DNA of 64,000 nt, taken from contig DASZAY010000026.1 of the NCBI GenBank assembly GCA_035944555.1, forward strand, positions 124,001 through 188,000, in the 5' to 3' direction. The position numbers and the translations under genes were made by a program. The stretch is from CADCWK01 sp035944555. Its GTDB lineage: Bacteria > Chloroflexota > Chloroflexia > Thermomicrobiales > UBA6265. Below the pieces are notes generated by a model. It was not told the origin of the DNA. It searched no databases and saw only the letters and a program-made list of their open reading frames with translations. Positions within the stretch are counted from its first letter, which is position 1; each line of letters starts with the position of its first letter. Of this stretch, positions 53,321 through 63,246 are shown in pieces.

Positions 53321-53350
53321 CAGCGCCCGGACGAATCCGTCCGGGCGCTG
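53321..53350. terminator. hairpin behind the PhyH-family gene
   Basis: Perfect 13-bp stem CAGCGCCCGGACG / CGTCCGGGCGCTG with AATC loop, beyond the 3' end of the PhyH-family gene on the minus strand. Confidence 0.65.
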
Positions 53351-53391
53351 TCTGCTTCGGGTCCGTTGTCAGGGGCGACACGAACGGTCGG

Positions 53392-54219
53392 TCAGTGCGG
53401 GCCCATCGCCTGGACTTCGTCACCGCATGGCCCGCCGCCGGGGTTGTTGTCGATGAAGACCTCGTCGCCGTTGAAGGCCAGCGACGGGCGGTAGAAGCTC
53501 GACATCATCTCCGTGCTGGCGGGCACGTAGTGGCAGATGAACGACCGGCGGAAGCGGTCCTTGCTCCGGTTCGGACCGGAGCCATGGATCAGCGTGCCGT
53601 TGAAGAACAGCATGTCGCCCGGGTTCATGTCGACCGGGATCGCCTTGAGCCCCGGGGGCGGCGGGACGTACTGCTGGGTGAACGACAGCGCCGTGTCGGA
53701 TTCCTCCGGGCAGAACAGGTCCATCTTGTGCGAGCCGGGAACGACCTCGAGCCCACCGTTCTCCTGGTCGACGACGTCCAGCGGGCACCACGCGGCGATA
53801 CAGGTTCCGGGGTCGACGTTCAGGAAGAAGTTGTCCTGGTGGAGCGCCTGGCCACGCCCGCCGGCCGGCTTGAAGTACAGCATGCTCTGCGCTGCCAGGG
53901 CCGGCTCGCCGAACAGGTCGTGGAGGACGGGCTCCAGCCGGGAGTCGAGCAGGTACTGGCGCGACAGGTCGTCGAACCGGTGCGGATGGAGGATGCGCGG
54001 GTACATCTTGAGCGGGTCGCCGCCGGCCTCCTCGGCCGTCTTCGCCTCGAAGAACCCGGGCACGCCGCCTTCCGCGTGCATTCGCATGAAGTTGTCGCGC
54101 AGGCGCTCGACCTCTTCCGTCCGGTAGAACCCCTCGATGACGAGATAGCCCTCGGTATGGAACTGGTCGAGCTGTTCGCGGGTGAGTCCCTTGAGCTGCG
54201 GCTCTGCCGTCGCTGTCAC
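53392..54219 (-). CDS. phytanoyl-CoA dioxygenase (PhyH)-family oxygenase
   Basis: Fe(II)/2-oxoglutarate-dependent dioxygenase, 275 residues. The metal triad is visible as ALHQDNFFLN (His, Asp) and TLIHGSGPNRS (distal His); the 2-oxoglutarate-binding Arg is probably in FRRSFICHYV. N-terminal ALTREQ-type LTREQLDQFHTEGYLVIEGF is typical. Substrate unknown; PhyH proteins hydroxylate CoA esters and small molecules. GTG 54219 has AAGGAG upstream. It lies downstream of the two LLM genes on the same strand, 170 nt after them. Confidence 0.87.
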   Translation of the reverse strand: MTATAEPQLKGLTREQLDQFHTEGYLVIEGFYRTEEVERLRDNFMRMHAEGGVPGFFEAKTAEEAGGDPLKMYPRILHPHRFDDLSRQYLLDSRLEPVLHDLFGEPALAAQSMLYFKPAGGRGQALHQDNFFLNVDPGTCIAAWCPLDVVDQENGGLEVVPGSHKMDLFCPEESDTALSFTQQYVPPPPGLKAIPVDMNPGDMLFFNGTLIHGSGPNRSKDRFRRSFICHYVPASTEMMSSFYRPSLAFNGDEVFIDNNPGGGPCGDEVQAMGPH

Positions 54220-54389
54220 GGGGAACGCTCCTTGTCGCCAACCGCGGCGCCACGCTCCTCGTGGTCGTTCTACCGGGTCGGTCTGGATTGGGAGCAAGCG
54301 TATGTCAGGGTGGGGGAACCTTGTCAGCCCCCTTTCTCCCAATTTCTGGGCGAATCTATCATCTGGCGGAAATCGACCTCACCTCAGGG

Positions 54390-55316
54390 TCAGGCGCGCC
54401 CCATCAGCCGCAGAACCCTGCCAAACCGATGAACGACGTCGACCGTCGTCTCCGGGCGGAAGTCGATGATGAGGTGATCGACGCCGGGAGCCTCAAAGGC
54501 CAGCAACTGATCGGCGATCTCCCTGTCGGCCCCGGTGATGACGTCGTCGTCCGGATCGTCGTCGCCCGGTAGCCGGACATGCGTGCCGACCGTGAGGCCG
54601 AGCGTTCCGGGGTCGCGTCCGACCTCATTGCAGATCTCGACCATGCGGCCCCAGCGCTCCCGGACCTCGTCGGCGTCATGCGGCCAGATTATGTTCCAGG
54701 CGTCGGCGTGTCGCGCGGCGTTGCGCATCATCCGCTCGCCCCGGGCGCCGACCCAGAGTGGCGGCCCGCCCGTCGAGGGGCCACCCGGCCGGACCCGGCA
54801 CCGCTCGACGTCGACGTACTGACCGGCGAAGGTGACCTCCTCGCCCCGGAGCAGCGGCCCGATCACCTGGAGCGATTCCTCGAAGCGGCTCACCCGATGA
54901 TCGAACGGGATGCCATTGACCCGATGCTCCGCGGGCCAGTTGCCAGCCCCTGCGGCGAGGATGAAGCGCCCACCGGAGATCTCGTCCAGCGTGACGGCGG
55001 CGCGGGCCAGCACCGCCGGTGGCCGGAAGCCGGTCGCGGCGACCAGCGGCCCGACGGTGATGCGCTCGGTCGCGGCGGCCAGCCCGCCCAGCAGCGTCAT
55101 CGTCTCCCAGCAGCCAAGCTCGTCCGGATCGCCGGCGCGGAACCCGAGGTGGTCCGGCACCCAGTAGGAATCGAGCCCGACGGCTTCGGCGGCGCGGGCG
55201 ATCGCGACCAGGTCGGCGAAGCGCGGTGTCTCCCCAGCCAGGCACTCCTCGGCCGTTCGGGAGAACGCGCCGATCCGCATGCGATCACCGGTGCGCCGGG
55301 GCATCGGGACCGACAT
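54390..55316 (-). CDS. LLM-class oxidoreductase, second of pair
   Basis: Luciferase-like TIM-barrel oxidoreductase of 308 residues. Elements: LVAIARAAEAVGLDSYWVPDHLGF, AATERITVGPLVAATGFRPP, ISGGRFILAAGAGNWPAEH, RFEESLQVIGPLLRGEEV, PPLWVGARGERMM. Like its neighbour it likely uses F420 or FMN. The ATG (55316) shares a base with the stop of the upstream LLM gene (TAATG), so the two are translated together; an ATG at 55280 also fits the family start. Confidence 0.87.
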   Translation of the reverse strand: MSVPMPRRTGDRMRIGAFSRTAEECLAGETPRFADLVAIARAAEAVGLDSYWVPDHLGFRAGDPDELGCWETMTLLGGLAAATERITVGPLVAATGFRPPAVLARAAVTLDEISGGRFILAAGAGNWPAEHRVNGIPFDHRVSRFEESLQVIGPLLRGEEVTFAGQYVDVERCRVRPGGPSTGGPPLWVGARGERMMRNAARHADAWNIIWPHDADEVRERWGRMVEICNEVGRDPGTLGLTVGTHVRLPGDDDPDDDVITGADREIADQLLAFEAPGVDHLIIDFRPETTVDVVHRFGRVLRLMGRA

Positions 55317-56215
55317 TACCGCCCTGCCACGGCCAGATCGCGGGCGGGCTCGATGATCCGCCGGGCGACTCGCTCCAGCGCGCCGTCGTCATGGGCGTTC
55401 CCGAAGCTGATGATGGCGTGATCGACGCCGAGGTCCGCCTGCTCGACCAGGCGCCGGAGGAGGTCGTCCAGGGCGGCGTCGCCATCCGCCCCCTCGGCGA
55501 GCGGCGGGAGGATGTTCTGCGTCGTCTTCTCGATCAGGGCGTAGTCCCGTCCGACGTCCTCGGAATGGCGCCGGAGGACATCCAGCTTGTGCGGCAGCTC
55601 CGCCGATGCCGAGATGTTGCAGGCGTCGGCGTACTGCGCGACCAGCCGGAGCGTCTTGCGCTCACCCGAACCACCGACCATGATCGGCGGGTGCGGCTTC
55701 GAGACGGGCCGCGGGCGACACAGCGTCTCGGCCAGCTGGTAATGCGTGCCGGAGAAGGCGCCATCGTCGTCACTCCACATCTGGTGAATGATGCGGAGAG
55801 TCTCCTCAAGCCGTTCGAAGCGCTCGCGGGTGCCGGGGAACGGCACCCCGATCCCCTCATGCTCCCGCTCGAACCACGCCGCCCCGATTCCGCACCACGC
55901 CCGCCCGCCGGACAGGACGTCCAGCGTCGTCACGGTCTTGGCCAGCACGCCCGGGTGCCGGTAGGTGATCCCGGTGACCAGCGTGCCGAGCGGGATGCGT
56001 TCCGTCGCACCGGCGATGAAGCCCAGCGCGGTGTACGCCTCCAGCATCGGGTCGTCGATCGGGCCGCGGTGGGGCAGCTGGAAGAAGTGATCCATCAGCC
56101 AGAACGAATCGAAGCCGGTGGCCTCAGCCGACCGGGCCAGCTTCGCCAGTCCCGGCCCGATGCCCGCGTCACCGCCGCCGTACGTGAAGTGTCCGACCTG
56201 CAAACCGACCTTCAT
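55316..56215 (-). CDS. LLM-class F420-dependent oxidoreductase, first of pair
   Basis: Luciferase-like protein of 299 residues of the TIGR03560-like group. Order: MKVGLQVGHFTY, GFDSFWLMDHFFQLP, ATERIPLGTLVTGITYRHPG, LSGGRAWCGIGAAWFEREHE, FERLEETLRIIHQMWSDDD and PPIMVGGSGERKTLRLVAQYADACN. The GGSGERKTL segment is the cofactor-phosphate region of this F420 group. ATG 56215 has GAGAGGAC upstream. The tandem arrangement with a second, differing LLM gene suggests related steps or isofunctional enzymes with different substrates. Confidence 0.88.
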   Translation of the reverse strand: MKVGLQVGHFTYGGGDAGIGPGLAKLARSAEATGFDSFWLMDHFFQLPHRGPIDDPMLEAYTALGFIAGATERIPLGTLVTGITYRHPGVLAKTVTTLDVLSGGRAWCGIGAAWFEREHEGIGVPFPGTRERFERLEETLRIIHQMWSDDDGAFSGTHYQLAETLCRPRPVSKPHPPIMVGGSGERKTLRLVAQYADACNISASAELPHKLDVLRRHSEDVGRDYALIEKTTQNILPPLAEGADGDAALDDLLRRLVEQADLGVDHAIISFGNAHDDGALERVARRIIEPARDLAVAGR

Positions 56216-56449
56216 GGGCGTGTCCTCTCGATCGATACGTCTCGGTCAAGTCCTGGTGTCGTCGGACAGCGGCCTGTATGGGGGGGCAACCAGGCTCTCA
56301 TGGACCACCCCGCCAGCCACCACCCCTATCGCCTGACGGCGACGGCCGCTTCGGCGGCCGCGCGACCACAAGGGATTGCCCCTACGGTTGTCGCTGACCG
56401 TGGAATCCGACTCCGCTGTCTGCCGTAAAGGTGAGCGGCAATGACGCCC

Positions 56450-57289
56450 CTACGCCACGCCGGCCAGCACCCCATTGCCGGGAATTGGCCGCAGCCCGGC
56501 CTCGGCCAGGATGTCGCGGACGCGGTCCGGGTAGTCCGTGATCACGCCACCAAGGCCCGCCCGGACCCGGTCGACGACCGTGTCCAGGTCGTGGATCAGC
56601 GCGACGGTTCCGACTCCGCGGGCGGTGGCCTCCGCCAGCACCTCGTCGGTCGCCGCCCACCACGGCAGGCTGACCGCCGCGGCCCGGGCGCCCGCCGCGT
56701 CGGCGATATGGGAGGCGAACTGGCGCCGGGTCCGCTGGAACCGGTTCTCGACCATCACGACCGTCGCCTCCGGCACCATCGACCGGGCCAGCAGGGCGGC
56801 CTCGGTGCCGTGCAGCCACAGCGCCGTCCGTGCGCCCAGCTCGCGGTGACGGATCTGGGACAGCGCTACCCGCACTGCCCGCTGGTCCTTGATGTGGAGG
56901 GCAGGACCGGGGAGGGCGGGGTCCGACGCGATCAGGTCCAGCGCGTCGGAGAGCTCCGGGAGGCGCTCCTCGTCGTCGCTGTCGTTCAGCACCATCCGGC
57001 GCAGCAGCTGACCGGGCGTCACCCGCACCGGCACCCGGTAGCGCGCCCCGGCCGGCCCGGCCGACCGCCCCAGATACCAGTCGTGATAGATGAACGGCGT
57101 TCCGCCAAGGCTGCGGCGAACGTCCAGCTCGACGAGGTCCGTGCCGAGCGCGCCGTTGGCCCGGATCCCGGCCAGGCTGTTCTCGACGACCCCCGGCGCG
57201 TTGGCACGGTGCGCGACGATGAACGGAACCGGCCAGGCCGCCCGGTCGAACGGGCTCCCGGTAACCGGTCGATCAGTCACAGTCGTCAT
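56450..57289 (-). CDS. glycerophosphodiester phosphodiesterase (GDPD)
   Basis: GDPD-fold TIM-barrel enzyme of 279 residues. The opening FIVAHRANAPGVVENSLAGI holds the catalytic His-Arg and the metal Glu-Asn; ELDVRRSLGGTPFIYHDWYLGR holds ELDV and the second His-Asp. The end VGTVALIHDLDTVVDRVRAGLGGVITDYPDRV is typical. It hydrolyses glycerophosphodiesters to glycerol-3-phosphate and alcohol. The usual HRG is HRA here. No signal peptide. Confidence 0.88.
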   Translation of the reverse strand: MTTVTDRPVTGSPFDRAAWPVPFIVAHRANAPGVVENSLAGIRANGALGTDLVELDVRRSLGGTPFIYHDWYLGRSAGPAGARYRVPVRVTPGQLLRRMVLNDSDDEERLPELSDALDLIASDPALPGPALHIKDQRAVRVALSQIRHRELGARTALWLHGTEAALLARSMVPEATVVMVENRFQRTRRQFASHIADAAGARAAAVSLPWWAATDEVLAEATARGVGTVALIHDLDTVVDRVRAGLGGVITDYPDRVRDILAEAGLRPIPGNGVLAGVA

Positions 57290-57455
57290 CTGTCGCTCGT
57301 TCCCTTCCAGTGAGCAGCCGGCCGATCACGTGGTACGCCAGGCATCTGCCGGTCCACGCGCAAGCATCGCACCCCGCCCTCGGGCACAAGGCCCGATCAC
57401 CCCGACACGGTATCGGGCGCCCATCATGAAGCGAACATAATCTCGCGGGGCACCA

Positions 57456-57464
57456 TGCTATAAT
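57456..57464 (+). promoter_or_regulatory. extended -10 promoter of typA
   Basis: TGC-TATAAT, a perfect extended -10; the -35 region is AT-rich but not consensus. It predicts a leader of about 184 nt before typA, in which I see no coding sequence. Confidence 0.65.
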
Positions 57465-57654
57465 CTGTTGGTTCCGTCGATCGGTCTTGCGTCCGTGCCT
57501 CTGTCACGGATCGCCCTTACGAGTGCCGGCGACCCCGGACCGGGATCGTCCCGGCCGTGCGGATTCTCCCGGATCCGCCACCCCTCCCCTGTCCCTTCCC
57601 CTGTCGGCCGCCGTTCACCCGGCCGGTCGATGCTCGTGTGGAGCACAACCGCCC

Positions 57655-59535
<1,881 letters not shown>

Positions 59536-59573
59536 GTCACTCGTCCTCCACCAGTCTGCTCGCACACTGCAAC

Positions 59574-59613
59574 AAAGCGGGGCGGCGCCGGATCTCCGGT
59601 GCCGCCCCGCTTT
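59574..59613. terminator. bidirectional intrinsic terminator
   Basis: An 18-bp stem with one G-T pair, 59574-59591 against 59596-59613 (AAAGCGGGGCGGC on one side, GCCGCCCCGCTTT on the other). The stem begins in AAA and ends in TTT, so it works for typA on the plus strand and for the collagen-like gene on the minus strand. Confidence 0.85.
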
Positions 59614-59644
59614 CGGTATGTCCGGGCACGCAACTGGGCAGGCG

Positions 59645-60352
59645 TCAGAAAGGACGCGCCGCTATCCTCAACACGTTCAATCCCTGCGGCCCGGTGATGC
59701 CTTGCGGGCCCTGAGGACCGGTAGCGCCCTGTGGTCCTTGGGGGCCTTGAGGTCCTTGAGGACCAGTAACACCCTGCGGTCCTTGGGGACCTTGGGGACC
59801 TTGGGGACCAGTGACGCCTTGAGGGCCCTGGGGGCCCTGGGGGCCCTGGGGGCCTTGAGGGCCTTGAGGGCCTTGAGGGCCTTGAGGGCCACCTTCGCCC
59901 GGGACTCACGCGGCAGGTGAAGGAGACGGATCAGGGTCGGCAGGTCCCTGTGGCCCCTGCGGACCACCGATTCCGGAAGGAGAGGGACTCGCCGGCGCCG
60001 GGGACGGCGAGGCGGACGCCGGGGACGGCGAGGCGCTGGTCCGCGGCGGACGCGAGGCATTTGGACGGCCCCCGACCGGAGCCAACGACGATGCCGGCCG
60101 TGGCGACCGGGTCGGCCGCGTGGTTGGTACGGGAGTGGGAGTCGCCGGTCGAGGCGGTCGAGGCGGTCGAGTGGTCCCGGCAGCCGCAATCGCGCTTCCA
60201 ACCCCGATTGCCCCAAGCAGCCCTGATGCGACGCTCGTCAACAGCATCCGCCGATGCATTGGCGACGGCGAACCGCCCGATGGAGCAACGGTATCCGGCA
60301 CGGTCGATTCGCCCGCATCAGCCGGGAATCGGGTTGAGTCCTGGTTTGTCAT
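59645..60352 (-). pseudogene. collagen-like secreted protein split by an in-frame UGA
   Basis: The first 148 codons (60352-59909) encode a protein with a Tat-type signal (HRRMLLTSVASGLLGAIGVG), then a Pro/Ser/Thr/Arg-rich linker (SASPSPASASPSP and similar) and GGPQGPQGPADPD, ending in TGA at 59908-59906. The same frame continues without further stop for 86 codons to TGA 59647-59645: VPGEG, 23 Gly-X-Y triplets and LNVLRIAARPF. The collagenous part has no start of its own. Either a single C-to-T change in a CGA codon broke the gene, or the UGA is read through, or there is a sequencing error. ATG 60352 has GGAG upstream. Confidence 0.75.
59681..59890 (-). repeat. Gly-X-Y (collagen-like) tandem repeat
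   Basis: Exactly 23 uninterrupted Gly-X-Y triplets plus a Gly: 19 GPQ, two GVT, one GAT, one GIT. At DNA level the first part is near-perfect 9-nt repeats (GGCCCTCAA, GGCCCCCAG variants), which tends to slip and expand. Confidence 0.9.
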
Positions 60353-60498
60353 GGTCGTATCACTCCGGCGCCGGAACGATGATCCTGATCGCCGCCACCC
60401 ATTCATGCACGTCGTTCGGCGCTGACCTGATACTTCGAGCGTACTATCCATCGCCGGGAATGGATAGGTCTGCCGACCTTGGTCAGGGGAAACACCGC

Positions 60499-63246
60499 AT
60501 GAACCGGGACGATCGTCTCACGCCCCGCGTCAGCGTCTTCACGCCAACCCACGAAATCGGTGCCGGGATTGATCGCGCCTGGAACTCCCTGCTGGCCCAG
60601 ACGCTGACTGACTGGGAATGGGTCGTAGTCGACGATTCCCGCTCCCCGGCAACGGCAAACCATGTCGCGACGCTCGCCGACTCAGTAGAAGCGCGCGGGC
60701 GTGTTCGCCTAGTTCGACAGTACCCGCCGCTGGGGTCCGTTGGCGCGAGCAAGGCTGCCGCAACAGCGCTCTGCCGAGCCGCCATCCTCGTCGAACTGGA
60801 CCACGACGACGAGCTGATCCCCGACGCGCTGGAGCTCGTCGTCCGCGCCTTCGCTGCGCAACCCGACATCGTGATGGTCAGCAGCGACTGGGTCGACCGG
60901 ATCCAGGACCCGACTGGTCTGACGACCAGTCCAGCAATGTTCGGGCCTGGCTGGGGGATGGGGCTGGGACTGTATGCATCGGAGATGCTCGGCGGCCAGC
61001 GGGTACCGGTCGCACTGACTCCGCCCGTCACTTGGGAGACGATCCGGCATATCGTGTCCGTTCCCAACCATCTCCGGGCCTGGCGCGCCGACGCCTACCG
61101 TGCACTGGGGGGACACGACTGGCGTCTGCCGGTCGCGGACGATTACGACCTGATCGTGCGGACCTTTCTCGCCGGAGCAGTTGCTCATATTCCCCGACCG
61201 CTCTATGTCCAGCACCACACCGGCGCGACGGGTAATACCTCGCGCCGCCGCAACGCCGAGATCCAGGGGCTGGTCGCGGAGATTGCCGGGGCGGCGTCCC
61301 ACCAACTCAATGAGCGGTGCCTCGACCTGGGTCTGACGCCCGCCGCGGCTCTCCCCTGGGCGGCCACGCCCATCGCGACCGCCACCGTCCGAATCGACCC
61401 GATCGCTGACGGGCTGGCTGCTGGCGGCACTCCCCTTGTCAGCGTCGTGATCCCGACGTACGACCGCCCGGGTCCGCTGCGCCGAGCCATCGCCAGTGCC
61501 CTGGCCCAGACCTGGCCGGCAATCGATATCGTGGTCGTCGGGGATGCCTGCCCGGCGCTGGATCAGGTCATGGCCACGATCGACGACCCCCGGGTCCGTC
61601 ACACCAACCTGGCCACCCGGTCCAACGATATGGGCGCCACGCCACGCAATGTCGCGCTCGGTGGGATCGCCCGCGGCTCACTGATCGCCTATCTCGACGA
61701 CGATAACGAGTGGACACCCGACCACATAGCGTCGCTGGCCGAGCCGCTGGCGGCCGACCCGGGACTGGCCTGGAGGTTCGCCTCATTCACAATGGGCGAC
61801 CAGCCCATCATCGCCCGCCGACCACGCCAGTATCAGATCGACACCAGCGCGATTGTCCACCGCCGCTGGTTGACCGATCGCTACGGGGGCTGGCGCGCCC
61901 CGGCCGATGTGGCCGCTTCCGCGCACGACTGGAATCTCGTCTCACGCTGGCAGGATGAGCCGTGGCTGGCGACCGGGCAGTTGACCGTCCGCTATCACAT
62001 GATGACGTCCAGCCAGAGTGAGGCGGTCGTCGCGTGGGCAGCAGCCGTCGCGAACGAAGAACGGCTGCGCGCCGCAGGTGAACCGGTCGACACCGCATGG
62101 AGGGACGCCTCGGACGCTACCCGGGTGCCGGATGTACCCGAGACCCGGCCGGACGCACTGCGGATCGCCGTCTACGCCATCTCCCGGAACGAGGAGGCCG
62201 TCGTCAGCCGCTGGGCGGAATCGACGCGTGACGCCGACCTGACCCTGCTGGTGGATACGGGTTCCCGCGACGAGACGGTCGACCGAGCCCGTTCCGCCGG
62301 AGTCACGGTCCGCGAAATCCAGCTCGACCCGTTCCGGTTCGACGTGGCCCGGAACCACGCGATGGACAGCTTGCCAGAGGACATCGACGTCTGTATCTGC
62401 CTGGACATCGACGAGGTCCTGGAGCCGGGCTGGCGGGTAGCGGTGGAAGAGGGCTGGCGACAGGGCGCCACCCGGCTCCGCTGTCCGCTGGAGTGGCAAT
62501 GGCATCCCACGTACCCGTCCCTGCGGTACACCACCAACGAACGGATTCACGCCCGCCATGGCTATCGCTGGCACCATCCCGTCCACGAGGATCTTCTCCC
62601 GGACGACCCGGACGCAGACTGCGAGATCACGATACCGGTCGGGATCCGGCATCTGCGGGACTCCGTCGGGTCGCGGCCATCCTACCTGCCGCTGCTCCGA
62701 ATCCGTGCCGCCGAACACCCGGACGACGGGCGGGCAGCCCACCTGCTCGCCTCGGAGCTGCGCAACAGCGGGCTGATCGACGAGGCGAAGGCAGAGATCC
62801 GACAGGCGCTCGGGCTGACACTGACGCCGAACGAGCGACTCAGCGCGTTGCTGATGCTGGCTGCACTGGAACCCGCCCACCGGCACACCATCCTCCTGGC
62901 GGCGGCGGCCGAGTTCCCGGATCGCCGGGAGGCGTGGTGCGAACTAGCTCAGCTCCACGCTGATGCCGGTGAATGGCGGGCCTGCCGCGGGTGTTGCGAC
63001 ACGGCGCTGCGGATTACCGAGCGACCGGACGACTACCTCGGGAACCTGTTTGCCTGGAGTCACTGGCCGGAGCATCTGGCCGCGTCCGCGTCGCTTCACC
63101 TCGGTGACCCCTCGCGAGCCATCCATCACGCCCGCCGAGCCCTTGCCTGTTCTCCGTGGCACGCCGAATCAGCCACATTACTTGCTCGCGCACGCGAGCT
63201 TGCGAGGACGAACCAGTCAGCGTCCAGGCTCGGTCTGGCCTGCTGA
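60499..63246 (+). CDS. multi-domain glycosyltransferase (three GT-A-like domains plus TPR-like tail)
   Basis: Protein of 915 residues. Domain 1 (about 8-290): VSVFTPTHEIGAGI, LTDWEWVVVDDSRS and the metal motif VELDHDDELIPDALE. Domain 2 (about 313-540): PLVSVVIPTYDRPGPLRRAI, IDIVVVGDACP, AYLDDDNEWTPDHIASL. Domain 3 (about 555-700): RIAVYAISRNEEAVVSRW, LLVDTGSRDETVDRAR, ICLDIDEVLEPGW, close to the glycosyltransferase family 2 type with a TPR tail. Domain 4 (about 715-915) is helical and TPR-like. All three GT domains keep DxD-like acidic pairs, so they may be active. No membrane helices: cytoplasmic. ATG 60499 has AGGGGA upstream; the frame before it is antisense to the collagen-like gene. Confidence 0.85.
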   Translation: MNRDDRLTPRVSVFTPTHEIGAGIDRAWNSLLAQTLTDWEWVVVDDSRSPATANHVATLADSVEARGRVRLVRQYPPLGSVGASKAAATALCRAAILVELDHDDELIPDALELVVRAFAAQPDIVMVSSDWVDRIQDPTGLTTSPAMFGPGWGMGLGLYASEMLGGQRVPVALTPPVTWETIRHIVSVPNHLRAWRADAYRALGGHDWRLPVADDYDLIVRTFLAGAVAHIPRPLYVQHHTGATGNTSRRRNAEIQGLVAEIAGAASHQLNERCLDLGLTPAAALPWAATPIATATVRIDPIADGLAAGGTPLVSVVIPTYDRPGPLRRAIASALAQTWPAIDIVVVGDACPALDQVMATIDDPRVRHTNLATRSNDMGATPRNVALGGIARGSLIAYLDDDNEWTPDHIASLAEPLAADPGLAWRFASFTMGDQPIIARRPRQYQIDTSAIVHRRWLTDRYGGWRAPADVAASAHDWNLVSRWQDEPWLATGQLTVRYHMMTSSQSEAVVAWAAAVANEERLRAAGEPVDTAWRDASDATRVPDVPETRPDALRIAVYAISRNEEAVVSRWAESTRDADLTLLVDTGSRDETVDRARSAGVTVREIQLDPFRFDVARNHAMDSLPEDIDVCICLDIDEVLEPGWRVAVEEGWRQGATRLRCPLEWQWHPTYPSLRYTTNERIHARHGYRWHHPVHEDLLPDDPDADCEITIPVGIRHLRDSVGSRPSYLPLLRIRAAEHPDDGRAAHLLASELRNSGLIDEAKAEIRQALGLTLTPNERLSALLMLAALEPAHRHTILLAAAAEFPDRREAWCELAQLHADAGEWRACRGCCDTALRITERPDDYLGNLFAWSHWPEHLAASASLHLGDPSRAIHHARRALACSPWHAESATLLARARELARTNQSASRLGLAC

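Noticed and set aside
59681..59890. Short tandem DNA repeat that could suggest a CRISPR array or satellite
   Set aside because: The 9-nt unit has no spacers, stays in one reading frame and encodes Gly-X-Y triplets.
59917..60498. In-frame extension of the glycosyltransferase to 59917
   Set aside because: This part is antisense to the collagen-like gene, is rich in Arg/Pro, and ATG 60499 has its own ribosome binding site and begins right at the GT-A fold.
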